DNA of 64,000 bases from Chitinophaga ginsengisegetis (GTDB lineage: Bacteria > Bacteroidota > Bacteroidia > Chitinophagales > Chitinophagaceae), in assembly GCF_900168065.1 (NCBI RefSeq), contig NZ_FUZZ01000001.1:2848623-2912622 (forward strand), in the 5' to 3' direction. Positions 55,736 through 64,000 of this stretch are shown piece after piece; the first letter of the stretch is position 1; every line of letters begins with the position of its first letter. The notes beneath the pieces were generated by a model. That model saw only the letters and a list, made by a program, of their open reading frames with translations, was not told the DNA's origin and did no database searches. The translations under genes were made by a program, and so were the position numbers.

Positions 55736-58108
55736 TCAGAATTTCAATGCAATGCTGCCGCTGAAATTACGTGGCATCTGCGGAATAGTGGTGCTCCATC
55801 CTATCCAATAGTCCTGGTTACTGATATTATTGACCTTGAAAGCAACCGCAAACCGGGGCTTGTCATAGGAAATGCCTGCATTTACTATGGTATATGCGGG
55901 TAACGCATACTCACTCGTGGTACTCAGGATCACTTTATTATCGGAGGCATAATTACCGCCAAAGCCAAAGCCCAGCCCTTTCAAGGCTCCGTGGAACAGG
56001 CGGTAACTGAGCCATGCATTCAGCGTATGCGCAGGACCCGCATTGATGGGGCGCAAACCATCCAATGTAGGATTACTCTTTTCTATCTTGCTGTCGTTAT
56101 ACGCATAACCCGCCACAATATTGAATCCTCTCAGTGGTACAGCAGTAATTTCTGCCTCTATCCCCTTACTATATTGGGTACCATTTTGCACTGTGTATGC
56201 AGGACGCTCCGGCAGATCCGCACGGGTAATATTATTGACATTGATGCGGTAGTAGCTGATGCTTCCATTCAGTTTACCATCCAGCAGGTTGGCTTTGATA
56301 CCGCCCTCCCACTGGTTTGCCTGGCTGGGTTTGAAGCTGGTGAAAGTACCGTCTGGTTGCAGTACCGGCGCAATGTTCTGGAATCCGTTCATGTAGTTGG
56401 CAAACAGGGAGAGCTGATCTTTCACGATCTGGTACACGAGTCCAAATTTAGGCGACACCGCTGTTTGCGCATATTTCCCGGTGGTAGTATCGCGGGTAAT
56501 ATTTTTGGTGCCGCGGTTATCAAACCGGTCGATGCGTACAGATGCCATTACCAGGAAGCGATCTGTGATATTCAGCACATCCTGTACATAGGCGCTGTAA
56601 ATATTTTGCTGCGCGATAGATTTGTTGAAGGGCAATCCTTTAAAGCGGTCCAGCAGCGCGAGCCTGGTCAATTGGGTATATGCAGCTCCCGGGTTTGATG
56701 CACTGACCACATCGAATGTAATGCCGGGCGCGCCACTGCTTTTAGTGGTTACGCTGTAAATGTCGATACCGGCTACCAAACGATTCCGCATATGGCCAAT
56801 ATTAAAATCACCGTTAAAATTCTGCTGGAAATCAATCGCATTGGCATTGTTGTATTCCGTGTAATTCATGGTGCGGATCAGCGAATCATTGCCCGGTTTC
56901 ATGCTCAGGTATCCGCTCAAACCATTGGCGGTAGAGCTGAGGTAAGTAAAGTTGGTATGACTGCTCCATTGTCCGGAGAGTTGCCGGTCCAGTGTGAGGT
57001 ACAGGTTCGCCGCTGTATTGGCGTTGGTAATATCATCGCCACTAAAGCGTTTCCGGAAATCCAGCCGGAGGTCTTTGGGGCTACGCACACCGGTAGCATA
57101 AGAGCCGTCTGCGAACATGCGGTAAAAGCTGTTGCCTTTTTCGTTGCGGTATTCAGCATCTACGGTCAGTGTGGTTTTATCATCCATTTTATAAGTGAGC
57201 GTAGGCGCCAGGAAAACATAGGACTTAAAGCCCGCATCCTGGAAACTGCCTTCATTGTGTTTGGCGGCATTCACACGCAGCAACAGTGTTTTTTCCTTAT
57301 TCAGTGGTGTGTTGACATCTGTGGTAAAGCGACTGAGGCCATAGCTGCCGGCGGTATACGCCACTTCTCCTTTGAAATGATCGAATGGCTTTTTGGTAAC
57401 CCTGTTAAATAACCCGCCGAAAGAAACAAAGCTGCTACCATACAGGGTTCCCGACGGTCCTTTGATGGCTTCCAGCGTTTCAATATTTGAGGGGTCGATA
57501 GTACCGCTGCCAATAATACCCGGTACACCGTTGCGCAGAAACGATTGTGTAGAAAAGCCCCTGGAGGTAACGGTGCCGCCTGCACTGTTATTTTCCAGCT
57601 GCATTACCACACCCGGTATATTTTTGATAGCATCTGCGTAGCTGACCACCACTTGTTCCTGCAGCAATTCTTTAGTAACGGAAGTGTATACTTGTGGGTT
57701 TTCTATGTTCTTCAGCGGCATCTTTGCCACATACTCACTGCTGATCCTGGTGAGCCGTTGTTTATTAGCGGTAATAGTCACCGCCTGTAACGCTTTCACA
57801 GGAATGCTGAGTGCAATGGTAACATTTGCGGAGCGACCTTTTTCTACAGTTACTTCCTGCACCACTGCCTGGTAGCCTGTCAATGATATTTCCAGTTGGT
57901 AATGACCGGCTTCCATGTTGCGGAATATGAAATTGCCTGATTCATTGGTAGTAGCGCTGCGGTGGCTGTTTTTGAGCGTTATGGTTACAGCGGGAGCCGG
58001 CTGTCCGTCGGAGGTGGTTACCTGTCCTGTAATGTTTGCTTTTTCCTGTGCATACAGCCATGATCCCTGTAGCAGGATGCATAGTATCAATAATAAATGT
58101 TTGTGCAT
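55736..58108 (-). CDS. TonB-dependent siderophore receptor
   Basis: A 790-residue outer-membrane receptor. A signal peptide (LLLILCILLQGSWLYAQ) is followed by a carboxypeptidase-regulatory-like domain (NITGQVTTSDGQPAPAVTI, TTNESGNFIFRNMEAGHY), a plug (KNIPGVVMQLENNSAGGTV, RGFSTQSFLRNGVPG, GPSGTLYGSSF) and a 22-strand-type barrel ending in Phe (GSIALKF). FhuA-like plug features point to a siderophore rather than a glycan. The ATG at 58108 is chosen for its signal peptide. A -7 candidate and a tandem 21-nt repeat lie upstream. Confidence 0.93.
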   Translation of the reverse strand: MHKHLLLILCILLQGSWLYAQEKANITGQVTTSDGQPAPAVTITLKNSHRSATTNESGNFIFRNMEAGHYQLEISLTGYQAVVQEVTVEKGRSANVTIALSIPVKALQAVTITANKQRLTRISSEYVAKMPLKNIENPQVYTSVTKELLQEQVVVSYADAIKNIPGVVMQLENNSAGGTVTSRGFSTQSFLRNGVPGIIGSGTIDPSNIETLEAIKGPSGTLYGSSFVSFGGLFNRVTKKPFDHFKGEVAYTAGSYGLSRFTTDVNTPLNKEKTLLLRVNAAKHNEGSFQDAGFKSYVFLAPTLTYKMDDKTTLTVDAEYRNEKGNSFYRMFADGSYATGVRSPKDLRLDFRKRFSGDDITNANTAANLYLTLDRQLSGQWSSHTNFTYLSSTANGLSGYLSMKPGNDSLIRTMNYTEYNNANAIDFQQNFNGDFNIGHMRNRLVAGIDIYSVTTKSSGAPGITFDVVSASNPGAAYTQLTRLALLDRFKGLPFNKSIAQQNIYSAYVQDVLNITDRFLVMASVRIDRFDNRGTKNITRDTTTGKYAQTAVSPKFGLVYQIVKDQLSLFANYMNGFQNIAPVLQPDGTFTSFKPSQANQWEGGIKANLLDGKLNGSISYYRINVNNITRADLPERPAYTVQNGTQYSKGIEAEITAVPLRGFNIVAGYAYNDSKIEKSNPTLDGLRPINAGPAHTLNAWLSYRLFHGALKGLGFGFGGNYASDNKVILSTTSEYALPAYTIVNAGISYDKPRFAVAFKVNNISNQDYWIGWSTTIPQMPRNFSGSIALKF

Positions 58109-58159
58109 ATCTCTTGGTTGGATTATAGCGGGCAAAGCTATGGCGCTACTGTACTGCCT

Positions 58160-58201
58160 ATTTACAGGATCCGGAAATTCATTTACGGGATCCGGAAATA
58201 T
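58160..58201. repeat. Tandem 21-nt repeat upstream of the TonB receptor gene
   Basis: Two copies of atttacRggatccggaaatWY lie at 58160-58180 and 58181-58201, with two or three mismatches. They start 19 nt beyond the -7 candidate (CAAAGCTA at 58133-58140 on the other strand), exactly where -33 contacts would fall. Such a site fits a regulator binding twice on one face of the helix. Confidence 0.65.
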
Positions 58202-58326
58202 TATCAAACACTGTTGGGGGCGCCTTACAAAAATGGGGCAACTTTTTGTGAGGCAATAATGAAACAAAGCGGGGATACCGGGGCCTGTATCCCCCGTCAT
58301 TCACCGGTAAAAATGTTTCATTAGCT

Positions 58327-58357
58327 TTTGAAAGTTCAAAAACTTGGTATACATTTG
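58327..58357 (+). promoter_or_regulatory. Promoter of the GbsR operon (Bacteroidota type)
   Basis: TTTG (58327-58330), a 19-nt spacer and TACATTTG (58350-58357) give the full consensus. The GbsR ATG is 39 nt downstream. Confidence 0.65.
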
Positions 58358-58396
58358 GCCTTGTAAATTGTCAAACGCTATAAAATAACAACCTAC

Positions 58397-58903
58397 ATGA
58401 ACTTAGTGGAAGCAAAAGCGCAGTTTATCCAAACATGGGGCTCTTTGGGCGCCCAGTGGGGCATTAACCGTACAATGGCTCAGATTCACGCTTTACTGCT
58501 GGTAATGCCTGACCCGTTGAGTGCCGATGATATCATGGAGGAACTGAACATTTCCCGCGGAAATACCAACATGAATGTGCGGGAACTCATTAACTGGGGA
58601 TTGGTGGAACGTATCCTGATTCCCGGAGAAAGAAAAGAATTTTTTGTAGCAGAGAAAGATATCTGGAAAGTAGCTACCTACATCGCCCGTGAAAGAAAGA
58701 AGCGTGAGCTGGATCCTATCATGAAAGTGCTGTTACAGCTGCAACAGGCGGAAGGTGATCCGAAAGACAAGGAAATGAAAGCTTTCAAGGATTCTATCTC
58801 CAATATCACCAAGTTTGCCCAACAAACGGATAAAACAATCAGCGCATTTATTAAATCAGAAGAAAACTGGTTTTACAGCAGCCTGATCAAACTCATTAAG
58901 TAA
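58397..58903 (+). CDS. GbsR/MarR-type transcriptional regulator
   Basis: A 168-residue DNA-binding protein. A winged-helix domain (about 25-100) with MAQIHALLLVMPDPLSADDIMEEL-type start (AQIHALLLVMPDPLSA), LNISRGNTNMNVRELINWGL and a C-terminal helical dimer region match GbsR proteins. It stands first in an operon with a small membrane protein and a TIGR01777 oxidoreductase. It is divergent from the TonB receptor gene, so it may regulate either side. The ligand is not evident. Confidence 0.88.
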   Translation: MNLVEAKAQFIQTWGSLGAQWGINRTMAQIHALLLVMPDPLSADDIMEELNISRGNTNMNVRELINWGLVERILIPGERKEFFVAEKDIWKVATYIARERKKRELDPIMKVLLQLQQAEGDPKDKEMKAFKDSISNITKFAQQTDKTISAFIKSEENWFYSSLIKLIK

Positions 58904-58964
58904 TTTTTTTTTGGACTATACTTTCATTTATTTCTGAAAATTCCGAATAAATAAAAAAAGAAAG

Positions 58965-59387
58965 ATGAAGTCATATTATATAGCAGATGGTATTATTCAG
59001 GGGATCCTGACTGTTATTTGTGCGATTGATATTACACATCTTGTTATTTTCTCCGAATCCTGGACAGTGTATCTTCTTTACATGCTGTTGATCTGGCAGC
59101 TCTCCGCTGGTGTTATCAATTTTATACTAAGAAAAAAAGCCCCCCGTGGTAAAGTGCTGCGGGTACTCCAGTACATACAGTTGTGTGTTGCAGGCATCAT
59201 ATTTCTCATGGTACAGGCAGACAAATGGCTGGATCCCATATCTACCGTTTGGAGCAGCATCTTTACAGGGTTTGTTTACGCCAGTTTTTTTCTGCTGCTG
59301 CCGGCGCTGATACTGTCTATAATGGCATTAACTATACGGAGAAGTATTGTTACCCTCCGGCATAGCGCCACTCCTCCCCGGATTTAA
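58965..59387 (+). CDS. Small membrane protein in the GbsR operon
   Basis: A 140-residue protein with four hydrophobic segments near residues 8-27, 35-52, 65-82 and 95-122. I recognise no family. It is 61 nt after the GbsR gene. Its stop lies 11 nt before the TIGR01777 gene start. The topology and position suggest a membrane role coupled to the oxidoreductase. Confidence 0.75.
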   Translation: MKSYYIADGIIQGILTVICAIDITHLVIFSESWTVYLLYMLLIWQLSAGVINFILRKKAPRGKVLRVLQYIQLCVAGIIFLMVQADKWLDPISTVWSSIFTGFVYASFFLLLPALILSIMALTIRRSIVTLRHSATPPRI

Positions 59388-59397
59388 GTTCACTTCT

Positions 59398-60345
59398 ATG
59401 CAAAATAAACGTATTGTTATTGCTGCAGGCACCGGCTTTATAGGCAGCAGTTTTGTGGAGTACTTTGGTGAAAGTAACGACATCATTATCCTTACGCGGC
59501 ATGCACGTCCTTCTTCCGGGCGTATCCGCTATGAGCAATGGGATGGAGCGCATCCGGGGAACTGGATTCATGCGCTGGAAGATGCCGATTTGCTCATTAA
59601 CCTCACCGGCAAAAGTGTGAACTGCCGGTATAACGCATCCAATAAAAAGGCGATTGTGAACAGCAGGGTTAATGCCACCAGGGCATTGGGCGCGGCCATA
59701 CTTACGCTGAAAAATCCACCCAAAGTATGGATCAATGCTGGCAGTGCCACCATATACCGGCACGCGGAAGATCGCCCGATGGATGAATTTAACGGGGAGA
59801 TAGAAAATGATTTCTCTGTACAGGTATGTAAACTATGGGAGCAATCGTTCAACAGCATTACGCTGCCGCGTACGCGAAAAATAATATTACGTATAGGCAT
59901 TACGCTTGGCTGGAAACCCGGCGGCGTGATGCAACCCTACCTGAACCTCATAAAAGCCGGTTTAGGAGGCCACCAGGGCAGCGGAAAGCAGATGTACACC
60001 TGGATCCACATCACCGATGTTTGCCGGATGGTGGCATGGCTATACGAAAATGATGCTTTAAGCGGTGTGTTTAATTGTACAGCGCCCCATCCGGTCACCA
60101 ATAAGGTATTCATGAAAACGCTGCGTCACGCTGCGGGTTACCGGTTTGGATTGCCGGCACCCGTTCCTTTACTCAAAGCAGGCGCAATGCTGATAGGCAC
60201 AGAAGCGGAACTTTTACTGAAAAGCAGGTGGGTGCTGCCTGCCAGGGCTACCAGGGAGGGCTTTACGTTTCAATTCCCGGAACTTGCCGGAGCATGCAGC
60301 GATATACTGGCGCATCTGCCCCGGAGCGCTTATCACTTGTTTTGA
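59398..60345 (+). CDS. TIGR01777-family oxidoreductase, second copy
   Basis: A 315-residue extended short-chain dehydrogenase. The Rossmann start is IVIAAGTGFIGSSFVEYF, and LINLTGKSVNCRYNASNKKAIV, INAGSATIYRHA and WIHITDVCRMVAWLYEN are typical. The active-site element reads SATIYRH, not the YYG seen in the paralogue at 14712, so the two may use different substrates. The ATG at 59398 restores the normal start; the longer frame would overlap the membrane-protein gene. Confidence 0.88.
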   Translation: MQNKRIVIAAGTGFIGSSFVEYFGESNDIIILTRHARPSSGRIRYEQWDGAHPGNWIHALEDADLLINLTGKSVNCRYNASNKKAIVNSRVNATRALGAAILTLKNPPKVWINAGSATIYRHAEDRPMDEFNGEIENDFSVQVCKLWEQSFNSITLPRTRKIILRIGITLGWKPGGVMQPYLNLIKAGLGGHQGSGKQMYTWIHITDVCRMVAWLYENDALSGVFNCTAPHPVTNKVFMKTLRHAAGYRFGLPAPVPLLKAGAMLIGTEAELLLKSRWVLPARATREGFTFQFPELAGACSDILAHLPRSAYHLF

Positions 60346-60363
60346 ATTCCGTAAATTAGCTGT

Positions 60364-60741
60364 ATGGAAACCAACAATGATAAAAAGCTCACCGTGGTAC
60401 TGGGCGCATCGCCTAACCCGGAAAGATACAGCAACCTGGCCGTGAACCGGCTCACTGCCAAAGGACATCCGGTAGTGGCGATCGGTAAGCGCGCTGCCGC
60501 CATTGGTGATACACCGGTGATTACAGAACATCCGCCGCTCGAGAAAGTAGATACGGTGACCATGTACCTGAATCCGGCGGCGCAGAAAGAATATTATGAT
60601 TATATCCTGCAGTTGCAACCCCGCCGCATCATCTTTAATCCGGGTGCAGAAAATCCTGAACTGGAAGATATTGCCAGGGAACATAATATTCAGCCGGTAG
60701 AAGCCTGTACCCTTGTAATGCTTAGTACGGGTCAGTTCTAG
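60364..60741 (+). CDS. CoA-binding domain protein
   Basis: A 125-residue protein of the small CoA-binding (YccU-like) family. The nucleotide loop LGASPNPERYSNLAVNRL is at residues 13-30, followed by GHPVVAIGKR, VDTVTMYLNP and IIFNPGAENPELED. The role in vivo is unknown. It starts 18 nt after the TIGR01777 gene, so it may be the last gene of the GbsR operon. Confidence 0.88.
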   Translation: METNNDKKLTVVLGASPNPERYSNLAVNRLTAKGHPVVAIGKRAAAIGDTPVITEHPPLEKVDTVTMYLNPAAQKEYYDYILQLQPRRIIFNPGAENPELEDIAREHNIQPVEACTLVMLSTGQF

Positions 60742-60946
60742 CCGTTTTATTTTCTGAATCTTCTTATTTTTTTAATGTACAGCTGTTGGCTATTGCTAAC
60801 AGCTTTTTCGTATATTCGTAAATATTGCTGTTATCCCCGAATGAACGCATCCCATATTGTTGACCCAATTAGCGCATGGAATTACTTCAGCAGGCAGGCA
60901 TTATAGCATAACCCAATTACGCATGTTCACCCTTAATTATACATGT

Positions 60947-61420
60947 ATGCAATGGAGAAGATTTAATGGAGAGGTTATCCACCTTCCGGTAAAGGAAGAA
61001 GTACGACAAGCCATCGTTCGTGAAACCGCAAAGGGGTTTCGCCTGAAAGTGTGCATTGGTACTGATTCCCAGGTAAAAGGAGTAGATACCGAATTCGCTA
61101 CAGTGATTGTTTTCCTCCGGGAAGGTCACGGCGGCTTTATGTTTATTCACAATGAAAAAACCAAAGACCGCTATTCTATCAAAGAGCGTATGCTGGTGGA
61201 AGTAGCGAAGAGTATTGAAATTGCGTATGAACTGTGCGACCTGTTTACAGAATATGATGTAGACATGGAAGTGCACGCAGACATCAATACGAACCCTCAG
61301 TTCAAAAGCAACCTGGCTTTGCGGGAAGCAATGGGCTATATCCTGGGTATGGGCTTTGCCTTTAAAGCCAAACCGGAAGCCTTTGCCAGCAGCAGCTGCG
61401 CTAATAAAATAGTGAACTAA
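60947..61420 (+). CDS. YkuK-type ribonuclease H-like protein (DUF458)
   Basis: A 157-residue protein that resembles DUF458/YkuK of the RNase H-like fold. The acidic signature VCIGTDSQVKGVDTEFATVI (near residues 35-54) and the later VHADINTNPQFKSNL carry the expected Asp residues. An earlier ATG at 60923 adds eight residues and cannot be excluded. It ends just before a hairpin terminator. The function is not established. Confidence 0.82.
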   Translation: MQWRRFNGEVIHLPVKEEVRQAIVRETAKGFRLKVCIGTDSQVKGVDTEFATVIVFLREGHGGFMFIHNEKTKDRYSIKERMLVEVAKSIEIAYELCDLFTEYDVDMEVHADINTNPQFKSNLALREAMGYILGMGFAFKAKPEAFASSSCANKIVN

Positions 61421-61455
61421 GGCGCCTCGATTTTTTGTACCTCTCTCAGATTTTT

Positions 61456-61475
61456 CTGACGTGTTACCACGTCAG
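61456..61475 (+). terminator. Terminator after the YkuK-like gene
   Basis: A perfect 8-bp stem (ctgacgtg / cacgtcag) has a 4-nt loop, followed by gtggcttttt. It lies 35 nt past the stop. Confidence 0.85.
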
Positions 61476-61575
61476 GTGGCTTTTTCTCCCCTTATCGAGC
61501 TATACTTTCCCCTCCCAACGCTGTAACTTTTCCCCCGGTTTCTACGCTATACATTCAATAAAACATACCTTTTGT

Positions 61576-62058
61576 ATGACACTACCAAAATCATTGGCAG
61601 CCGTATTGCTGCTGGCATCTCTCTGCGTTCTTTCCTGCAAAAAAGATAAAGATAAAACTCCCGACACTACTTCGCTGTTTGTGTTTAACGGAGGGGGCAA
61701 TATGGCTATGACTGAATTCAAAAAGCTTCAGATCACCCCAGACGCCAGTTATGTAATCACCTATAAGAATAATGATAGCAGCACCGTGAAATTGTCCGGG
61801 AATATCCACGACAGCCTGAAGCCTTATCTCAGCAGCTTTCCCCGTGCAGCTATAAAAGCGGATCCCAATATATTAAATTACTCCACCCGTGGTGCTGCCG
61901 ATGGCGTCTTCCAGGTATTTATCTATGTACAAAAAAATCCAACAGACAGCACCAGCATCTATTTAGATATAGCTCCTTACTGGCGTGGCCCCTCCTACTT
62001 CGTGGATTTCCTGGAAAAGATCAATCAGACGATCGCCAACAATAAAATATTTAACTGA
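61576..62058 (+). CDS. Lipoprotein of unknown function
   Basis: A 160-residue protein with a lipoprotein signal (AAVLLLASLCVLSCKKDKD, Cys near residue 21, then a Lys/Asp-rich tether). The body has mixed beta-strand character and no recognised domain. The ATG at 61576 is used since it gives a clean signal. A second lipoprotein gene follows after 47 nt, probably co-transcribed. Confidence 0.75.
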   Translation: MTLPKSLAAVLLLASLCVLSCKKDKDKTPDTTSLFVFNGGGNMAMTEFKKLQITPDASYVITYKNNDSSTVKLSGNIHDSLKPYLSSFPRAAIKADPNILNYSTRGAADGVFQVFIYVQKNPTDSTSIYLDIAPYWRGPSYFVDFLEKINQTIANNKIFN

Positions 62059-62105
62059 TCATAAAGCTTATTTACCGCGTGCAATAACAAATAAAAATTC
62101 CCGCT

Positions 62106-62489
62106 ATGAAGATTCATTACCCCCTCATTATGCTATTTTCATTGATTGTTTTTTCTGCCTGTAAGAAGAAAGATGCACCACTCCTCACTTCTGTAGAAGG
62201 GCGATGGAGACTGGTAAAGGTAGATGGATGTTTCAGCGGACAAGGCGCCCACATTACCGATAAACAGGAATTGATCCTCCAGGGCAGAGAATACCGGCTA
62301 TTTGTTGATGATAAACTGATTGTAACCGACACTTTTCATTTTGAACAAACCACTACTTCTTTTGGAAAAGAGTGGACGCTGCTGCTCGGTAAATCCCCCA
62401 CCTACTACGTAAGATTTACCAGCAACGCCATGTTCCTCGAAAACAGAAATCCCGACGCCTGCTCCCCTACCTACGCAAAAGTATATTGA
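62106..62489 (+). CDS. Small lipoprotein of unknown function
   Basis: A 127-residue protein. A lipoprotein signal (LIMLFSLIVFSACKKKD, Cys near residue 19) is followed by SVEGRWRLVKVDGCFSGQG and several beta strands, which suggests a lipocalin-like barrel; this is inference. It ends at a convergent terminator before the SusD gene. Confidence 0.75.
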   Translation: MKIHYPLIMLFSLIVFSACKKKDAPLLTSVEGRWRLVKVDGCFSGQGAHITDKQELILQGREYRLFVDDKLIVTDTFHFEQTTTSFGKEWTLLLGKSPTYYVRFTSNAMFLENRNPDACSPTYAKVY

Positions 62490-62505
62490 TAAACATCTTT
62501 ATAAA

Positions 62506-62544
62506 ATAAAAATAGCGGACTGAAAAACAGCCCGCTATTTTTAT
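62506..62544. terminator. Bidirectional terminator between the lipoprotein and SusD genes
   Basis: A perfect 13-bp stem (ataaaaatagcgg / ccgctatttttat) has an inner ctg/cag pair around the loop. It serves both convergent genes. Confidence 0.9.
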
Positions 62545-62551
62545 ATGCAGA

Positions 62552-64000
62552 TTAATCTTTCAACAACCACATCACACTATTCACATTGTCGCTGCCGCTA
62601 AACTGCCGCTGTATTGCCTCGTTGAGATTAGTGTTGTTATAGCTCAGCTCATTATCGGGATAAAGCCATCTTACCGGAAACTGTGTAGCAGGCGTATTCA
62701 GGTTGGTGGTAGCATTCAATTTGAATACCGGATAACCCGTTCTCCTCTGCTCATACCAGGCGTTATAGTTGGAGCCCTGCAGGAATCCCGCGAGATACTT
62801 CTGTGTAATGATCTGCAATAACTGCTGCTGCATACTGCCGGTGAGTGTTACTGCCGTTACATACGACTGAATATAGCTATCATCTATTTTCATATTGTGA
62901 TGATAATCTTCCACATCCGGTGTATACGTAGCGGTGAATTTCATGGAATTGGTGATACCTGCAGCATAATAATTTTGCGCCGGAGTACCGGTGACCCATC
63001 CCCGCAGCGCTGCTTCTGCCAATACAAACTGTAATTCAGGATAACTGAAAACACTTACCGGTTCTGCATTTACCAGGTTTACATACCGGCTGTTCAGATC
63101 GGAATAATCTTTCGACAGGCGGATAGATTGCAGTGCAGGGAATGCGTCGGATGGCTCTGCGCCTACATACGCATCATAGTCATCCGCTGTTTTACCGGCT
63201 GCAATTTTCACCGGCGATGGCTTTGCATAATAAAACAAACGGCGGTCGTGCAATGCTTTCAGCGGATCTATCAGCGTGGCAGACAGCATGGTATAATTTG
63301 ATTTTACAAAGGAGTTGCCTGAACCGGCCGGCACATCGGACCAGGGATAATTTTGTCCTGCTGCAGCCGTATAGGTAAGCGCAAAGTTATCGGCATACGA
63401 ACGCATTAAAGGTCTGTTGGCAACGATCTCTTTAAACCGCTCTACCACTTTCAGATCCGCGTCACCTGTTTTCTTATAGAGGTTCATCAGCACATGCAAT
63501 TCAAAACTGTTGGTCAGCCGGCGCCAGTTATCCACTTTACCGTTATACACCGGATCGCCGGTGAAGTCTTTCCCTGCTGCAAAAAGAAGATTGGCGCTGT
63601 CGAGTTCATTGAGGATACCGAGAAACACTGCTTTCTGTGTATCATATCCCGGTTGGATCACATTTTCTGATTCTCCTTTCACCGCCTGTGAATAGGGAAT
63701 ATCGCCTACCTGTATGGTTGTTTGAAAAAATTGCCAGGCCCTGATAAAATGCCCTAATGCGCTATACGATTTCCGGAGTTCTTCATCAGGTGCATAACCT
63801 ATCATAGGCGGCACATTACGCAATAAAGCGATCCTGTTAAAATTGGTTCTTCCAAATTTATTGTACTGGAAATTTTCCTGGCCTTCTCCCCAGGTAAGAT
63901 ATTTCCCCAACAGGTATGGCTGCATAAAGCTTTTGGCAGAACTGATATCCGACCTGGTAATACTCAGGATCATGTTGGTAGCCAGCATGGCAGAACTTAC
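62552..64000 (-). CDS. SusD/RagB-family nutrient-binding lipoprotein (partial, 5' end off the window)
   Basis: The frame is open to the right edge, giving about 482 residues; the N-terminal signal and first helices are beyond. SusD proteins sit on top of a SusC TonB porin and capture oligosaccharides or peptides. Family features include IRAWQFFQTTIQVGDIPYSQA, FLGILNELDSANLLF, FSYPELQFVLAEAALRGWVTG and the C-terminal WYEQRRTGYPVF. The SusC partner would normally lie upstream, beyond 64000. No glycoside hydrolase follows in the window. Confidence 0.92.
   Translation of the reverse strand, partial: VSSAMLATNMILSITRSDISSAKSFMQPYLLGKYLTWGEGQENFQYNKFGRTNFNRIALLRNVPPMIGYAPDEELRKSYSALGHFIRAWQFFQTTIQVGDIPYSQAVKGESENVIQPGYDTQKAVFLGILNELDSANLLFAAGKDFTGDPVYNGKVDNWRRLTNSFELHVLMNLYKKTGDADLKVVERFKEIVANRPLMRSYADNFALTYTAAAGQNYPWSDVPAGSGNSFVKSNYTMLSATLIDPLKALHDRRLFYYAKPSPVKIAAGKTADDYDAYVGAEPSDAFPALQSIRLSKDYSDLNSRYVNLVNAEPVSVFSYPELQFVLAEAALRGWVTGTPAQNYYAAGITNSMKFTATYTPDVEDYHHNMKIDDSYIQSYVTAVTLTGSMQQQLLQIITQKYLAGFLQGSNYNAWYEQRRTGYPVFKLNATTNLNTPATQFPVRWLYPDNELSYNNTNLNEAIQRQFSGSDNVNSVMWLLKD

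Overview
The window looks like a chromosomal segment of a Bacteroidota bacterium close to Chitinophaga (Chitinophagaceae). Three things point there. The gene families are typical: SusD, a TonB-dependent receptor with a carboxypeptidase-regulatory plug, DUF6600, GbsR, and an HAD-first FadB. Promoters recur in the Bacteroidota form TTTG-N19/20-TAnnTTTG. Gene starts mostly lack strong Shine-Dalgarno sequences. No tRNA, rRNA, insertion sequence, phage gene or CRISPR array was seen. Most of the window is core housekeeping, densely packed and mainly on the minus strand up to about 45 kb.

Region by region: 1-3.2 kb is the start of a complex I operon (nuoA-B-C-D-E, minus strand; nuoE runs off the left edge). 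3.3-6.3 kb is a small operon of a membrane protein, a PstS-like lipoprotein and a TPR protein. 6.6-8.4 kb holds a low-molecular-weight phosphatase and hisS. 8.5-11.8 kb holds dsbD, a stand-alone DsbD-alpha-like protein and purQ. 12-14.5 kb holds two poorly known envelope proteins. 14.7-16.9 kb holds a TIGR01777 oxidoreductase converging on pabB. 16.9-22.1 kb holds an acidic AT-hook protein, purA, a bifunctional RelA/SpoT and a response regulator. 22.1-26.2 kb is a GH29 alpha-fucosidase / GH2 beta-mannosidase pair. 26.2-30.4 kb holds a tiny membrane protein, surE-(membrane protein)-lpxB and an ABC-2 exporter. 30.5-35.4 kb holds a FadB-like fusion and metG. 35.6-38.8 kb holds an LD-carboxypeptidase, a ThiF-like protein and a sensor kinase. 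39-42 kb holds yqgE and atpDC. 42.4-51.8 kb holds a Tat-exported phosphoesterase, DUF4349, pnuC, a DUF6600 poly-Q lipoprotein, acetyltransferases and an M48-like membrane protein. 51.9-55.7 kb holds dnaX and the pyruvate dehydrogenase E2 gene. 55.7-64 kb holds a siderophore-type TonB receptor divergent from a GbsR operon, small lipoproteins and the 3' part of a SusD gene.

The most interesting signals are not protein families. (1) An array of twelve 11-nt units in one unbroken register lies between the metG stop codon and its terminator. (2) A promoter-like element and a strong terminator flank about 140 nt without a gene, which suggests an undescribed small RNA. (3) The DsbD-alpha domain of DsbD has lost its redox cysteines, while the neighbouring stand-alone alpha-like protein keeps a cysteine pair. 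(4) The M48-family protein has Tyr in place of the first zinc-binding His. (5) Several strong hairpins cluster between yqgE and atpC. No obvious new defence or mobile system was found.
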